From Pelagerythrobacter marensis (GTDB taxonomy: Bacteria; Pseudomonadota; Alphaproteobacteria; Sphingomonadales; Sphingomonadaceae), in NCBI RefSeq assembly GCF_001028625.1, contig NZ_CP011805.1, forward strand, positions 2,821,034-2,885,033: 64,000 bases of DNA, read 5' to 3'. Below, one piece after another: positions 1 through 7,021 of the stretch. A model generated the notes under the pieces. The model ran no database searches, had not been told where the DNA came from, and worked only from the letters and a program-made list of their open reading frames with translations. A program made the position numbers and the translations under genes. Position 1 is the stretch's first letter, and every line of letters begins with the position of its first letter.

Positions 1-243
1 AACCGCGTCCCAGGCGGAATCGAGCCACATGATCTTGTCGGCCAGAAATTCCGCGACGGCGGCGACGCCGACGATGCCCATCACCCATGGATTCGCCAAT
101 ACATCCAGCGCGGCCAGGTGTTCGGGCAGGGGCAGCACGCCCGCGCGCATGGCGATCCCGGTGGCGAACAGACACAGGTACAGCCGCCAGCCCGCGAGCA
201 GGCTGACACTGCCGGCGATGCCGATGATTTCCATTACGCCCAT
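1..243 (-). CDS. DUF4126 family membrane protein (N-terminal part, cut by window edge)
   Basis: The 5' 81 codons of a reverse-strand gene that runs off the left edge. It starts at an ATG preceded by GGAGAG about 6 bases upstream. A hydrophobic first segment (residues 4-30) and the conserved run LLAGWRLYLCLFATG, followed by PLPEHLAALDVLANPW and FLADK, match what I know of DUF4126 proteins, small multi-pass membrane proteins of unknown function. A second ATG three codons in is an alternative start. It lies downstream of the thiolase gene on the same strand but is separated from it by a strong hairpin. Confidence 0.75.
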   Translation of the reverse strand, partial: MGVMEIIGIAGSVSLLAGWRLYLCLFATGIAMRAGVLPLPEHLAALDVLANPWVMGIVGVAAVAEFLADKIMWLDSAWDAV

Positions 244-256
244 GACCACTCTCCCC

Positions 257-329
257 GCAAAAGCGAACGGGCGGCGCATGTGCTGCTTCCTCGGCCGGGC
301 CCGGTCCGGGAAGAACACATGCGCCGCCC
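257..329 (-). terminator. Long hairpin between the thiolase and DUF4126 genes
   Basis: Perfect 14-base inverted repeat (GGGCGGCGCATGTG at 269-282, complement at 316-329). A second inner pairing (CTTCC/GGAAG) lies inside it. On the minus strand the stem is followed by TTCGCTTTT. It sits 24 bases after the thiolase stop, so an intrinsic terminator is the simplest reading. It is also close to the DUF4126 start, so it could affect that leader instead. Confidence 0.6.
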
Positions 330-353
330 GCGCAATGATGGGTTATAGTGCGA

Positions 354-1532
354 TCAGAGCACTTCGAACATCCCCGCTGCGCCCATGCCGCCGCCGACGC
401 ACATCGTGACGACGACGTACTTCGCGCCGCGACGCTTGCCTTCGATCAGCGCATGTCCGGTGCAGCGCGCGCCGGTCATGCCGTAAGGGTGCCCGATGGA
501 AATCGACCCGCCGTTGACGTTGAGCAGCTCGTCGGGAATGCCCAGCTTGTCGCGGCAATAAAGGACCTGCACAGCGAAGGCTTCGTTCAGTTCCCACAGA
601 CCGACGTCTTCCAGCTTCACGCCGGTGCGTTCGAGCAGTTTGGGAATGGCAAAGACCGGGCCGATCCCCATTTCGTCCGGCTCCGTCCCCGCAACCGCCA
701 TGCCGACATAGCGGCCCAGCGGGGTCAGGCCCTTCTTCTCGGCCAGGCTTTCTTCCATCAGGATGCTCGCGGACGATCCATCCGAAAGCTGGCTGGCGTT
801 ACCGGCCGTAATCGTGGTGCCCGGGCCCATGACGGGCTGCAGGCCGGAAAGACCTTCCAGCGTGGTGCCGGGCCGGTTGCCTTCGTCCTTGGCGATCGTA
901 ACTTCCTTGTCGGAAATCTCGCCGGTTTCCTTGTCCTGGACCTTCATCGTCGTCGTGACCGGGACGATCTCGTCGTCGAACTTGCCCGCTTCCTGCGCCG
1001 CGGCCGTGCGCTGCTGGCTCTTCAGTGCGTACTCGTCCTGCTGTTCGCGCGTAATGCCGTAACGCTGGGCGACCGTTTCGGCGGTCTGCAGCATCGGCAT
1101 GTAGATCGCGCCGTGCATGTTGATCAGTTCAGGATCGGGCATGACCCGCATTTCCTTGGTCTGCACCAGGCTGATCGATTCCTGCCCGCCGCCGGCGACG
1201 ACATCCATGTTGTCGACCATGATCTGCTTGGCCGCCGTGGCGATCGCCATCAGGCCCGACGAGCACTGGCGGTCGAGCGTCATGCCCGAAACCGAAATCG
1301 GGCAGCCCGAACGCAGCGCGACCTGGCGCGCGAGATTGCCGGCCTGGGCGCCCTGTTGCAGGGCAGCACCCCAGACGACATCGTTCAGCTCGCCCGGCTC
1401 GATCCCGGCGCGCTCGATCGCCGGTGCGAGCGAGTGAGAGCCAAGCGTGGCCCCCTTGGTGTCGTTGAAGCCCCCCTTGTAAGCGCGGCCGATGGCCGTG
1501 CGGGCGGTGGAGACGATAACTGCGTTGCGCAT
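354..1532 (-). CDS. Thiolase (acetyl-CoA C-acyltransferase)
   Basis: Thiolase-superfamily enzyme of 392 residues, the usual length. It cleaves 3-ketoacyl-CoA with CoA, or runs the reverse condensation, by a covalent acyl-cysteine. The nucleophile is Cys90 in DRQCSSG. His348 in GHPYG and Cys378 in CVGGGMGAAG are the other active-site residues. The N-terminus MRNAVIVSTARTAIGRAYKG is typical of the degradative FadA-like subgroup. GAGAGG stands 7 bases before the ATG. It lies downstream of a MaoC hydratase on the same strand, which fits a fatty-acid or acyl-CoA breakdown unit. Chain-length preference cannot be read from the sequence. Confidence 0.93.
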   Translation of the reverse strand: MRNAVIVSTARTAIGRAYKGGFNDTKGATLGSHSLAPAIERAGIEPGELNDVVWGAALQQGAQAGNLARQVALRSGCPISVSGMTLDRQCSSGLMAIATAAKQIMVDNMDVVAGGGQESISLVQTKEMRVMPDPELINMHGAIYMPMLQTAETVAQRYGITREQQDEYALKSQQRTAAAQEAGKFDDEIVPVTTTMKVQDKETGEISDKEVTIAKDEGNRPGTTLEGLSGLQPVMGPGTTITAGNASQLSDGSSASILMEESLAEKKGLTPLGRYVGMAVAGTEPDEMGIGPVFAIPKLLERTGVKLEDVGLWELNEAFAVQVLYCRDKLGIPDELLNVNGGSISIGHPYGMTGARCTGHALIEGKRRGAKYVVVTMCVGGGMGAAGMFEVL

Positions 1533-1637
1533 TTCAAACCTCTCGTTACCCGGCGCTGGCCGGGCCTTTCAGATAGTGATGCGGTCGATCCGGACGCCGG
1601 CCGCAATTGGACCCCGCGCAGTGCGGGTGGCATTCGT

Positions 1638-2087
1638 TCAGACGAAAAGCTGCGTGATCCATTCCGCGATCAGGGCCGGCTTTTCCTCACCTTCGATTTC
1701 GATCGTGATCTCGGTCGTCTGCTGCCACTGGCCGGGACGCTTTTCGACCATCTCAACCAGTTTCCAGTGGCCACGAATGCGCTTGCCCGAACGAACCGGG
1801 TTGATGAAGCGCGTTTTGTTGCCGCCGTAATTGACGCCCATCTTGACCCCTTCGGGCCGGGGCAGGTCGGAATTGGCCGCGAGGTAGGGAATCATCGAAA
1901 GGGTCAGAAACCCGTGCGCGATCGTGCCGCCGAACGGCGTCATCTTCGCCTTTTCCTCGTCGACATGGATGAACTGGTGGTCCCCGGTCGCTTCCGCGAA
2001 CTGGTTGATCCGTTCCTGGCTCATCTCGACCCATTCGCTGGTGCCGATACTTTCGCCGACCTTTTCCGCGATTTCCTGCGGAGTCAT
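1638..2087 (-). CDS. MaoC family dehydratase (enoyl-CoA hydratase-like)
   Basis: A 149-residue single hot-dog-fold protein of the MaoC/(R)-specific enoyl-CoA hydratase family. The hydratase motif is clear: Asp36 and His41 in GDHQFIHVD, followed by FGGTIAHGFLTLS. I chose the ATG at 2087 because TAAGGAG lies 7 bases upstream; the longer frame to 2135 adds a basic tail with no family match. It is first in a two-gene same-strand unit with the thiolase. A hydratase and a thiolase together suggest acyl-CoA catabolism, although the substrate is not determined. Confidence 0.9.
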   Translation of the reverse strand: MTPQEIAEKVGESIGTSEWVEMSQERINQFAEATGDHQFIHVDEEKAKMTPFGGTIAHGFLTLSMIPYLAANSDLPRPEGVKMGVNYGGNKTRFINPVRSGKRIRGHWKLVEMVEKRPGQWQQTTEITIEIEGEEKPALIAEWITQLFV

Positions 2088-2150
2088 ACGCCTCTCCTTA
2101 CGAACCCTCGATTCAATTCGAAACCCGGGCTTCATGGCGCATGCAGCGGT

Positions 2151-3548
2151 CTAGCGCAACGCGGCCTCCGGTGCCGCTACGGCATCGCCAGCCGCGCGCG
2201 GCGGCGTGCGCGGCCATCCGAGCCGACGGACCTGCCGTCCCCGCGAATCAAGGCGTTTGCAGTATGCCCACAGGCCGATCTGCACCCCGATCAGCATGAG
2301 TATGAACGGCTGATAGGCGATGCCCTGAAACAGTGATCCGACCAGGTAGATGATGTGGGCGACCTGCAGCGCGCTGGCCAGCGGAGCCTGCCATTGCCCG
2401 TCGGTTTCGGCGCGGGCGCGCCAACGGCGGCGGACCCATTCCATTTGCCACAATCCCAGGACGTGGATCCATACCCAGAGCAGCAATCCAGGCCAGCCCT
2501 GTTCGCCCAGCATCTCGAAAATTGCGGAGTGGTAGGCGCGTGATTTGTCGATCACGTCGCGATATTCGACCGCCGTTGTGTTCCCCTGCTCCACGAGCAC
2601 CGGCAGGCGGTAGGCGAAGCTGTTGCCGCGATAGGCGTCGAAACCACCGCCGAAGGGGTTTTCCGAGGCATAGTTCAGCGTCCAGGTCCACACGGCGACA
2701 CGGGTCGATGCGGATTGATCCTGATCGTGGCTGCCGATCGTGGACATGCGTTCGTAATAGCTCTGCGGAATGAACGGCAATGCCGCCACCGCCAGCGCGG
2801 CCCCGGCAGCGAGGAATGCGAAGCGGCGTTTCACATCGCGCAGCGCCACCACCGCCAATACCGCAATGCATAGCAGGCCGGTCCGCGCCTCGGTTCCCAC
2901 CGGGATCAGCAGGCAGGCGAAAATCAGGGCATAGCCGAACAGCTTCACTCGCCAGTCCGGCGGAAAGATCGTGCCGTGCCGGGTGAACCACACGATCAGT
3001 GGAATGATCGCGATCGCCACGGTGGCGAGCGTGGAGCTTTCGTACATCCCGCTGTTGTCGTTGACGAAGAAATAAAGCGACGCGTAGCCGCCGCCGCCCA
3101 GCGCGGTTTTCAGCCCGGCGCTGATAATTATGGCGCCCGCCGTCAGCACCATGATCAGCGCAGCGCCTTCTATCCGCAGCCGGGTGGACAGGGTGAATGG
3201 CAGGAAGATCGCAAAGACCAGCGCTTTCCAGACCCAATCCCATTTCTCCAGCGCCTCGACCGGGAAATCCGCCGTCTGTGTGGTCCAGAAGCAATAGCCG
3301 AGCAGCAGGCACAGCAGGAACTGGCGAAACGTGAAGCGCGTCCCCTTCTTGGTATCGGTCAGCAGCCAGCCGGCGAATGCGGCGCAGAACGCGATCAGCG
3401 AGATCGGCAGTGCCGAAGTGATCGACCAGCCGATTTTCTGCGGGGCGAGAATATCGATGTAGAGATAGGCGAGAACCCAGACGAACGGACGCCGGAAGCC
3501 AATGGCGAAGAACGCCATGACGAACCCGAACAGCGCAAGATCAAGCAT
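2151..3548 (-). CDS. Putative O-glycosylation ligase, exosortase A system-associated (Wzy-like)
   Basis: Polytopic inner-membrane protein of 465 residues with about ten hydrophobic segments. The N-terminus MLDLALFGFVMAFFAIGFRR, with PFVWVLAYLY and LAPQKIGWS, is characteristic of the Wzy/O-antigen-ligase-like family found with exosortase A (TIGR03097 type). Near residues 330-350 it carries HSAIFEMLGEQGWPGLLLW, the signature of the ligase/polymerase superfamily. The predicted role is attaching or polymerising glycan on surface proteins or exopolysaccharide. The ATG overlaps the end of a small upstream membrane ORF, suggesting translational coupling. The glycosyltransferase of the same system is transcribed divergently next door. 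No exosortase gene is inside the window. Confidence 0.85.
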   Translation of the reverse strand: MLDLALFGFVMAFFAIGFRRPFVWVLAYLYIDILAPQKIGWSITSALPISLIAFCAAFAGWLLTDTKKGTRFTFRQFLLCLLLGYCFWTTQTADFPVEALEKWDWVWKALVFAIFLPFTLSTRLRIEGAALIMVLTAGAIIISAGLKTALGGGGYASLYFFVNDNSGMYESSTLATVAIAIIPLIVWFTRHGTIFPPDWRVKLFGYALIFACLLIPVGTEARTGLLCIAVLAVVALRDVKRRFAFLAAGAALAVAALPFIPQSYYERMSTIGSHDQDQSASTRVAVWTWTLNYASENPFGGGFDAYRGNSFAYRLPVLVEQGNTTAVEYRDVIDKSRAYHSAIFEMLGEQGWPGLLLWVWIHVLGLWQMEWVRRRWRARAETDGQWQAPLASALQVAHIIYLVGSLFQGIAYQPFILMLIGVQIGLWAYCKRLDSRGRQVRRLGWPRTPPRAAGDAVAAPEAALR

Positions 3549-3708
3549 TGCGCGCTTTCCCTTCGCCATCGGTGGCTTCGCGCTGCTCCGCGCCGTCGTT
3601 ATCTTCCTTGAACGCCGGGTCGCGATCGGTTGCGTCGCGTCCGGCCAGGCGCAGCAGGGCAATCGCGATCAGCGCGTGGATCAGACCAAGGGCGAAGTAA
3701 TCGATCAA
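3541..3708 (-). CDS. Small putative membrane protein coupled to the O-glycosylation ligase
   Basis: A 55-residue frame with one membrane helix (LIDYFALGLIHALIAIALLRL, read from about residue 1) and a charged, disordered tail. It ends in a TGA that overlaps the ligase ATG by 8 bases. I placed the start at a TTG at 3708. A longer TTG-started form beginning at 3762 (73 residues) is possible, and neither has a strong ribosome binding site. I do not recognise a family. The tight overlap and clean helix argue for a real accessory protein of the exosortase-linked locus. Confidence 0.5.
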   Translation of the reverse strand: MIDYFALGLIHALIAIALLRLAGRDATDRDPAFKEDNDGAEQREATDGEGKARNA

Positions 3709-3809
3709 ACCGGAAGTTGCCTTGCTATGGCGCGCGGGGAAGGTGTTCCCGCGCCCTAGCAAGGTCCGGTTGACGCGCCGTTAAGTTTGTCATGGCAACA
3801 GGCAGCCCC

Positions 3810-5036
3810 ATGACCCGGGTGCTCCATGTTCTCGACCATTCGCTGCCGCTGCACAGCGGATATACCTTTCGCACGCGCGCGATCCTGAAAAGCCAGCAGG
3901 CTTCCGGGCTGGAGGTGCGGGGGGTCACCGGCCTGCGCCATTCGGCGGAGGGGCCGGCGATGGAAGCGGTCGAAGGGCTCACCTTCCATCGCACGCCGGG
4001 AACGGCATCCGGTCTGCCGGGAATGCGCGAATGGCGCGAGATTGAGCGCCTGGCGGAAGCGATCGATGCCGTGATCGAGGAATGGCGGCCGGACGTGCTT
4101 CACGCCCATTCGCCCGCGCTATGCGGTCTCGCCGCGGTCAAGGCGGCGCGGCGCCATTCGATCCCGCTAGTGTACGAAATTCGTGCATTCTGGGAAGACG
4201 CTGCGGTCGGCAACGGCACCGGCCGCGAAGGGTCGCTGAAGTACCGGCTGACACGGGCACTGGAAAACCGCGCCGTTGCAGGGGCAGATGCGATCTTCAC
4301 CATTTGCCGCGGGCTGCGCGACGATTTGATTCAACGCGGCGTTTCGCCTGAGAAGATCGGCCTGTCCCCCAACGGGGTGGATCTGTCGCTGTTCGGCGCG
4401 CCTGTGCCGCGCGATCCGGCATTGGCGCGCGAACTGGAATTGGGCGATGGCCCGGTGATCGGCTTCGTCGGCAGCTTCTACGATTACGAGGGGCTGGACG
4501 ATCTTATCGCCGCCATGCCAAGTGTTCTGGCGCATGAGCCAGATGCGCGGTTGCTCCTCGTCGGCGGCGGGCCAATGGATGAAGCCTTGCGCAAAAAGGC
4601 TGCGGCCAGCGCGGCACAGGGGGCGATCCGGTTCACCGGCCGTGTTCCCCATGCGGAAGTGGAGCGATACTATGCCCTCATCGATGTGCTGGCCTACCCA
4701 CGCAAGAAAAGCCGGCTGACCGATCTGGTCACTCCGCTCAAACCACTGGAGGCGATGGCACAGGGCCGGCTGGTCGCCGCGTCCGATGTGGGCGGCCATC
4801 GCGAACTGATCGAGGATCGCGTCACTGGCACGCTATTCGCGCCCGACGATCCGGCTGCCTGTGCCGCGACGCTGGCGGCGCTTCTGGGCGACCGTAGCGA
4901 TTGGGACGCGATGCGCACCCGCGCTCGCGCCCATGTGGCGCAGAACCACGACTGGGCGCACAATGTGGGTCGTTATCAAGACGTTTACCATCTGCTGTTA
5001 GCTCGTGGTGCGAATGGGCCATTGCTCGCTGCGTAA
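3810..5036 (+). CDS. Glycosyltransferase, exosortase A system-associated (GT4 type)
   Basis: A 408-residue GT-B glycosyltransferase. The start MTRVLHVLDHSLPLHSGYTF and the block PLVYEIRAFWEDAAVG are characteristic of the exosortase-A-associated group (TIGR04063 type). The donor-site region has NGVDLSLFG, GFVGSFYDYEGLDD and LKPLEAMAQG with Glu314, as in the GT4 family. An ATG six codons upstream (3792) is an alternative start, but the family normally begins at the one used here. It is divergent from the O-glycosylation ligase. Its likely job is adding a sugar in the assembly of the exosortase-linked glycan; the donor is unknown. Confidence 0.88.
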   Translation: MTRVLHVLDHSLPLHSGYTFRTRAILKSQQASGLEVRGVTGLRHSAEGPAMEAVEGLTFHRTPGTASGLPGMREWREIERLAEAIDAVIEEWRPDVLHAHSPALCGLAAVKAARRHSIPLVYEIRAFWEDAAVGNGTGREGSLKYRLTRALENRAVAGADAIFTICRGLRDDLIQRGVSPEKIGLSPNGVDLSLFGAPVPRDPALARELELGDGPVIGFVGSFYDYEGLDDLIAAMPSVLAHEPDARLLLVGGGPMDEALRKKAAASAAQGAIRFTGRVPHAEVERYYALIDVLAYPRKKSRLTDLVTPLKPLEAMAQGRLVAASDVGGHRELIEDRVTGTLFAPDDPAACAATLAALLGDRSDWDAMRTRARAHVAQNHDWAHNVGRYQDVYHLLLARGANGPLLAA

Positions 5037-5068
5037 GGCGGGCGGCCTGCGCAACGGGGAAATACCAC

Positions 5069-6802
5069 GTGTCAGCCAAGTATCAGGGCAAGACCGCCAG
5101 TCAGGTTCCGATCAGTCAGCATCCGGCCTTTTCGGCCATCGTTGCCTTGTGGTTCGCCGCACTTCTGGGAATCGGAAGCCTGGTATTGCCCGCGGTGCTG
5201 TTCGAAAGTCTGTTCGAAGCGACCGGTATCGCCGCCGTGATTCCGGCGGCTGCCGCACCGCTTGGTGTAGCGGCACGGATAGTGATTGCGCTGGTGTTCG
5301 CGGCGCTAGGCGTCGCCGGCGGGCTGTATATTTCGCGCAAGGTGGCTTCGGCTCAGGGCGGGGTGCGATCCGCCCCGCGCCGGACCCGTTCCACCCCGGT
5401 CGCCCCGCGCGACGATCTTGCCAAACGGCCCCTCTCCGCGCGGGAGGAACTGGGCATGGATAGCTTCGACGATCCCGTGGAAACACCGCGTGCCGCGCCG
5501 ATCGCAGGCCGTCGCCGGGCCCTGTCGGTCACGGACGAGAGCGGTCCGAGCGAACTTCTGGAAAGTACAGACTTGCCGACCGACACCGCCGGCATCGAAT
5601 TTGCAGAGGATGTCGCGGCCCCTCTTTCCACACCGTTTCAGGCGCCTGCCGACGATGCGCTCGACCTTGGCGCTTTTGCCGATGAGGGTGCATCCGAGGC
5701 TCCGCCAGCAGAGGAAGCCTTGCCGTTTGCCAGCCCGGCCGACACTCCGCCGTTCGCGGAGCCAGCCAACCCTTTCGCGGAGCCGGTCGAAGCTGAAGAA
5801 GCACGGCCCTTCGATGTTGCACCGACGCCCACGCCGCCCTTCGCTCCGCCAATCGATCAGGTTGATACCATCGGGGCCGATCTCGCGGAAGACGATGACC
5901 GTGCCCAGACGGAAACCGAATGCGCCGCCGCCCCTTCGCAATCGGATTCTACCGAAGAGGATGGCGATAGCGAAGACGGCGCGCTGGCCGATCTCTCGAT
6001 CACCGAACTGGTCGATCGGTTTGCCCTGTCGCTGCAACGCGCGGCAGAGCGGAGCATCGCCGAAAGCGAACTCCAGCCGGAAGCCGATCCGGCTGAGGAG
6101 CCATCCCTGCCGCGCTACGTTCCCGATCTAGGCGTCGAAGCGAGCGAGGCACCGCGGTTTGCGAGCTCCGTGTCCGCCGCCGATATGGCACCCGAGCCAG
6201 AAGCCGATCCGTTCGCCGCCACAGTGCAGATTCCCGCCGAACCTTTCGAATCGGTTCCTGCCGCCTTGCGGCCCGTCTCGACCGAGGACGAAGGAGAGGC
6301 CGAGCGCGAGAACGACGAGCTGTCGCTGACACTGCCCCTGACACGCGAGGCGCGTCCGTTCGATCGGCCAGCGCCGGGCGCGGTCGAGGGGGGCGTGCAA
6401 TTCGGCGCAGTCGCATCGAACGAATTCGATGGCGAAGAGACTGCCGATCACGACGTCCACGACATCGCGACCGACGATGGCTGCGGCTCGCTGCTCGATA
6501 TTCGCTCCCAACCGCGGGACCACGAGTTCGTCCGTATCGACGACGAGCCCGAGGCCGACACCGACGATCACCCTGAACCCGTAGTGGTGTTCCCCGGTCA
6601 GGACGAAAGGCGCGCGGCACCCGCCGTCGATGGTCCTGCGCGTGATGCGGAAGGTTCTGTCCAGACCGCAGGCGCACGGCCTTTCGACGCCCCGGCGAAT
6701 GGCGGTGTCGCGGGCCGTCGCGGCGCGGTGGACGAGGCCCAGGCCGAGCGTGCCCTGCGTGAAGCCCTGCAGAAGCTGCAGCGTCTCAGCGGCGCGGCCT
6801 GA
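5069..6802 (+). CDS. Membrane-anchored acidic, low-complexity protein of unknown function
   Basis: A 577-residue protein that I do not recognise. Two hydrophobic helices (about residues 22-46 and 62-89) are followed by ISRK and then roughly 480 residues of acidic, Ala/Pro/Glu/Asp-rich, probably disordered sequence. Degenerate repeats such as PFAEPANPFAEP and four ARPFD-type motifs are seen. A predicted coiled segment ends the protein (AQAERALREALQKLQRLSG). The start is a GTG with GGGGAA about 8 bases upstream; the frame stays open for 56 codons upstream, but that stretch overlaps the glycosyltransferase. It follows that gene by 32 bases on the same strand, so it may be co-transcribed with it. 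Confidence 0.75.
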   Translation: MSAKYQGKTASQVPISQHPAFSAIVALWFAALLGIGSLVLPAVLFESLFEATGIAAVIPAAAAPLGVAARIVIALVFAALGVAGGLYISRKVASAQGGVRSAPRRTRSTPVAPRDDLAKRPLSAREELGMDSFDDPVETPRAAPIAGRRRALSVTDESGPSELLESTDLPTDTAGIEFAEDVAAPLSTPFQAPADDALDLGAFADEGASEAPPAEEALPFASPADTPPFAEPANPFAEPVEAEEARPFDVAPTPTPPFAPPIDQVDTIGADLAEDDDRAQTETECAAAPSQSDSTEEDGDSEDGALADLSITELVDRFALSLQRAAERSIAESELQPEADPAEEPSLPRYVPDLGVEASEAPRFASSVSAADMAPEPEADPFAATVQIPAEPFESVPAALRPVSTEDEGEAERENDELSLTLPLTREARPFDRPAPGAVEGGVQFGAVASNEFDGEETADHDVHDIATDDGCGSLLDIRSQPRDHEFVRIDDEPEADTDDHPEPVVVFPGQDERRAAPAVDGPARDAEGSVQTAGARPFDAPANGGVAGRRGAVDEAQAERALREALQKLQRLSGAA

Positions 6803-7021
6803 CCCCCTCGTTCGCCGGGAAATCGCGCCGCAGCCTCTTTTGCGCGCGCAAGAATAACTAATACCTATGCGCACCCTTCGCAGTTGCAAAATGCGCTTCC
6901 AATCTGCATGAAGCGCTTTCGCGACAATTTTCGTGCGCGTTCGCGCGACGAAATATACGCTTCATTGCCGAAGGGGCCAGGGGGTACGCGCTTCGGCACC
7001 TGACAGAACGGGGTTTTTTGG

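Noticed and set aside
348..2336. 662-codon open frame on the + strand
   Set aside because: It lies antisense to the thiolase and MaoC genes; its composition (Arg, His and Asp-rich) is typical of a GC-rich shadow frame.
4901..5068. Longer start of the acidic protein
   Set aside because: The extra 56 codons overlap the glycosyltransferase frame and are Arg-rich; the GTG at 5069 has a good ribosome binding site.
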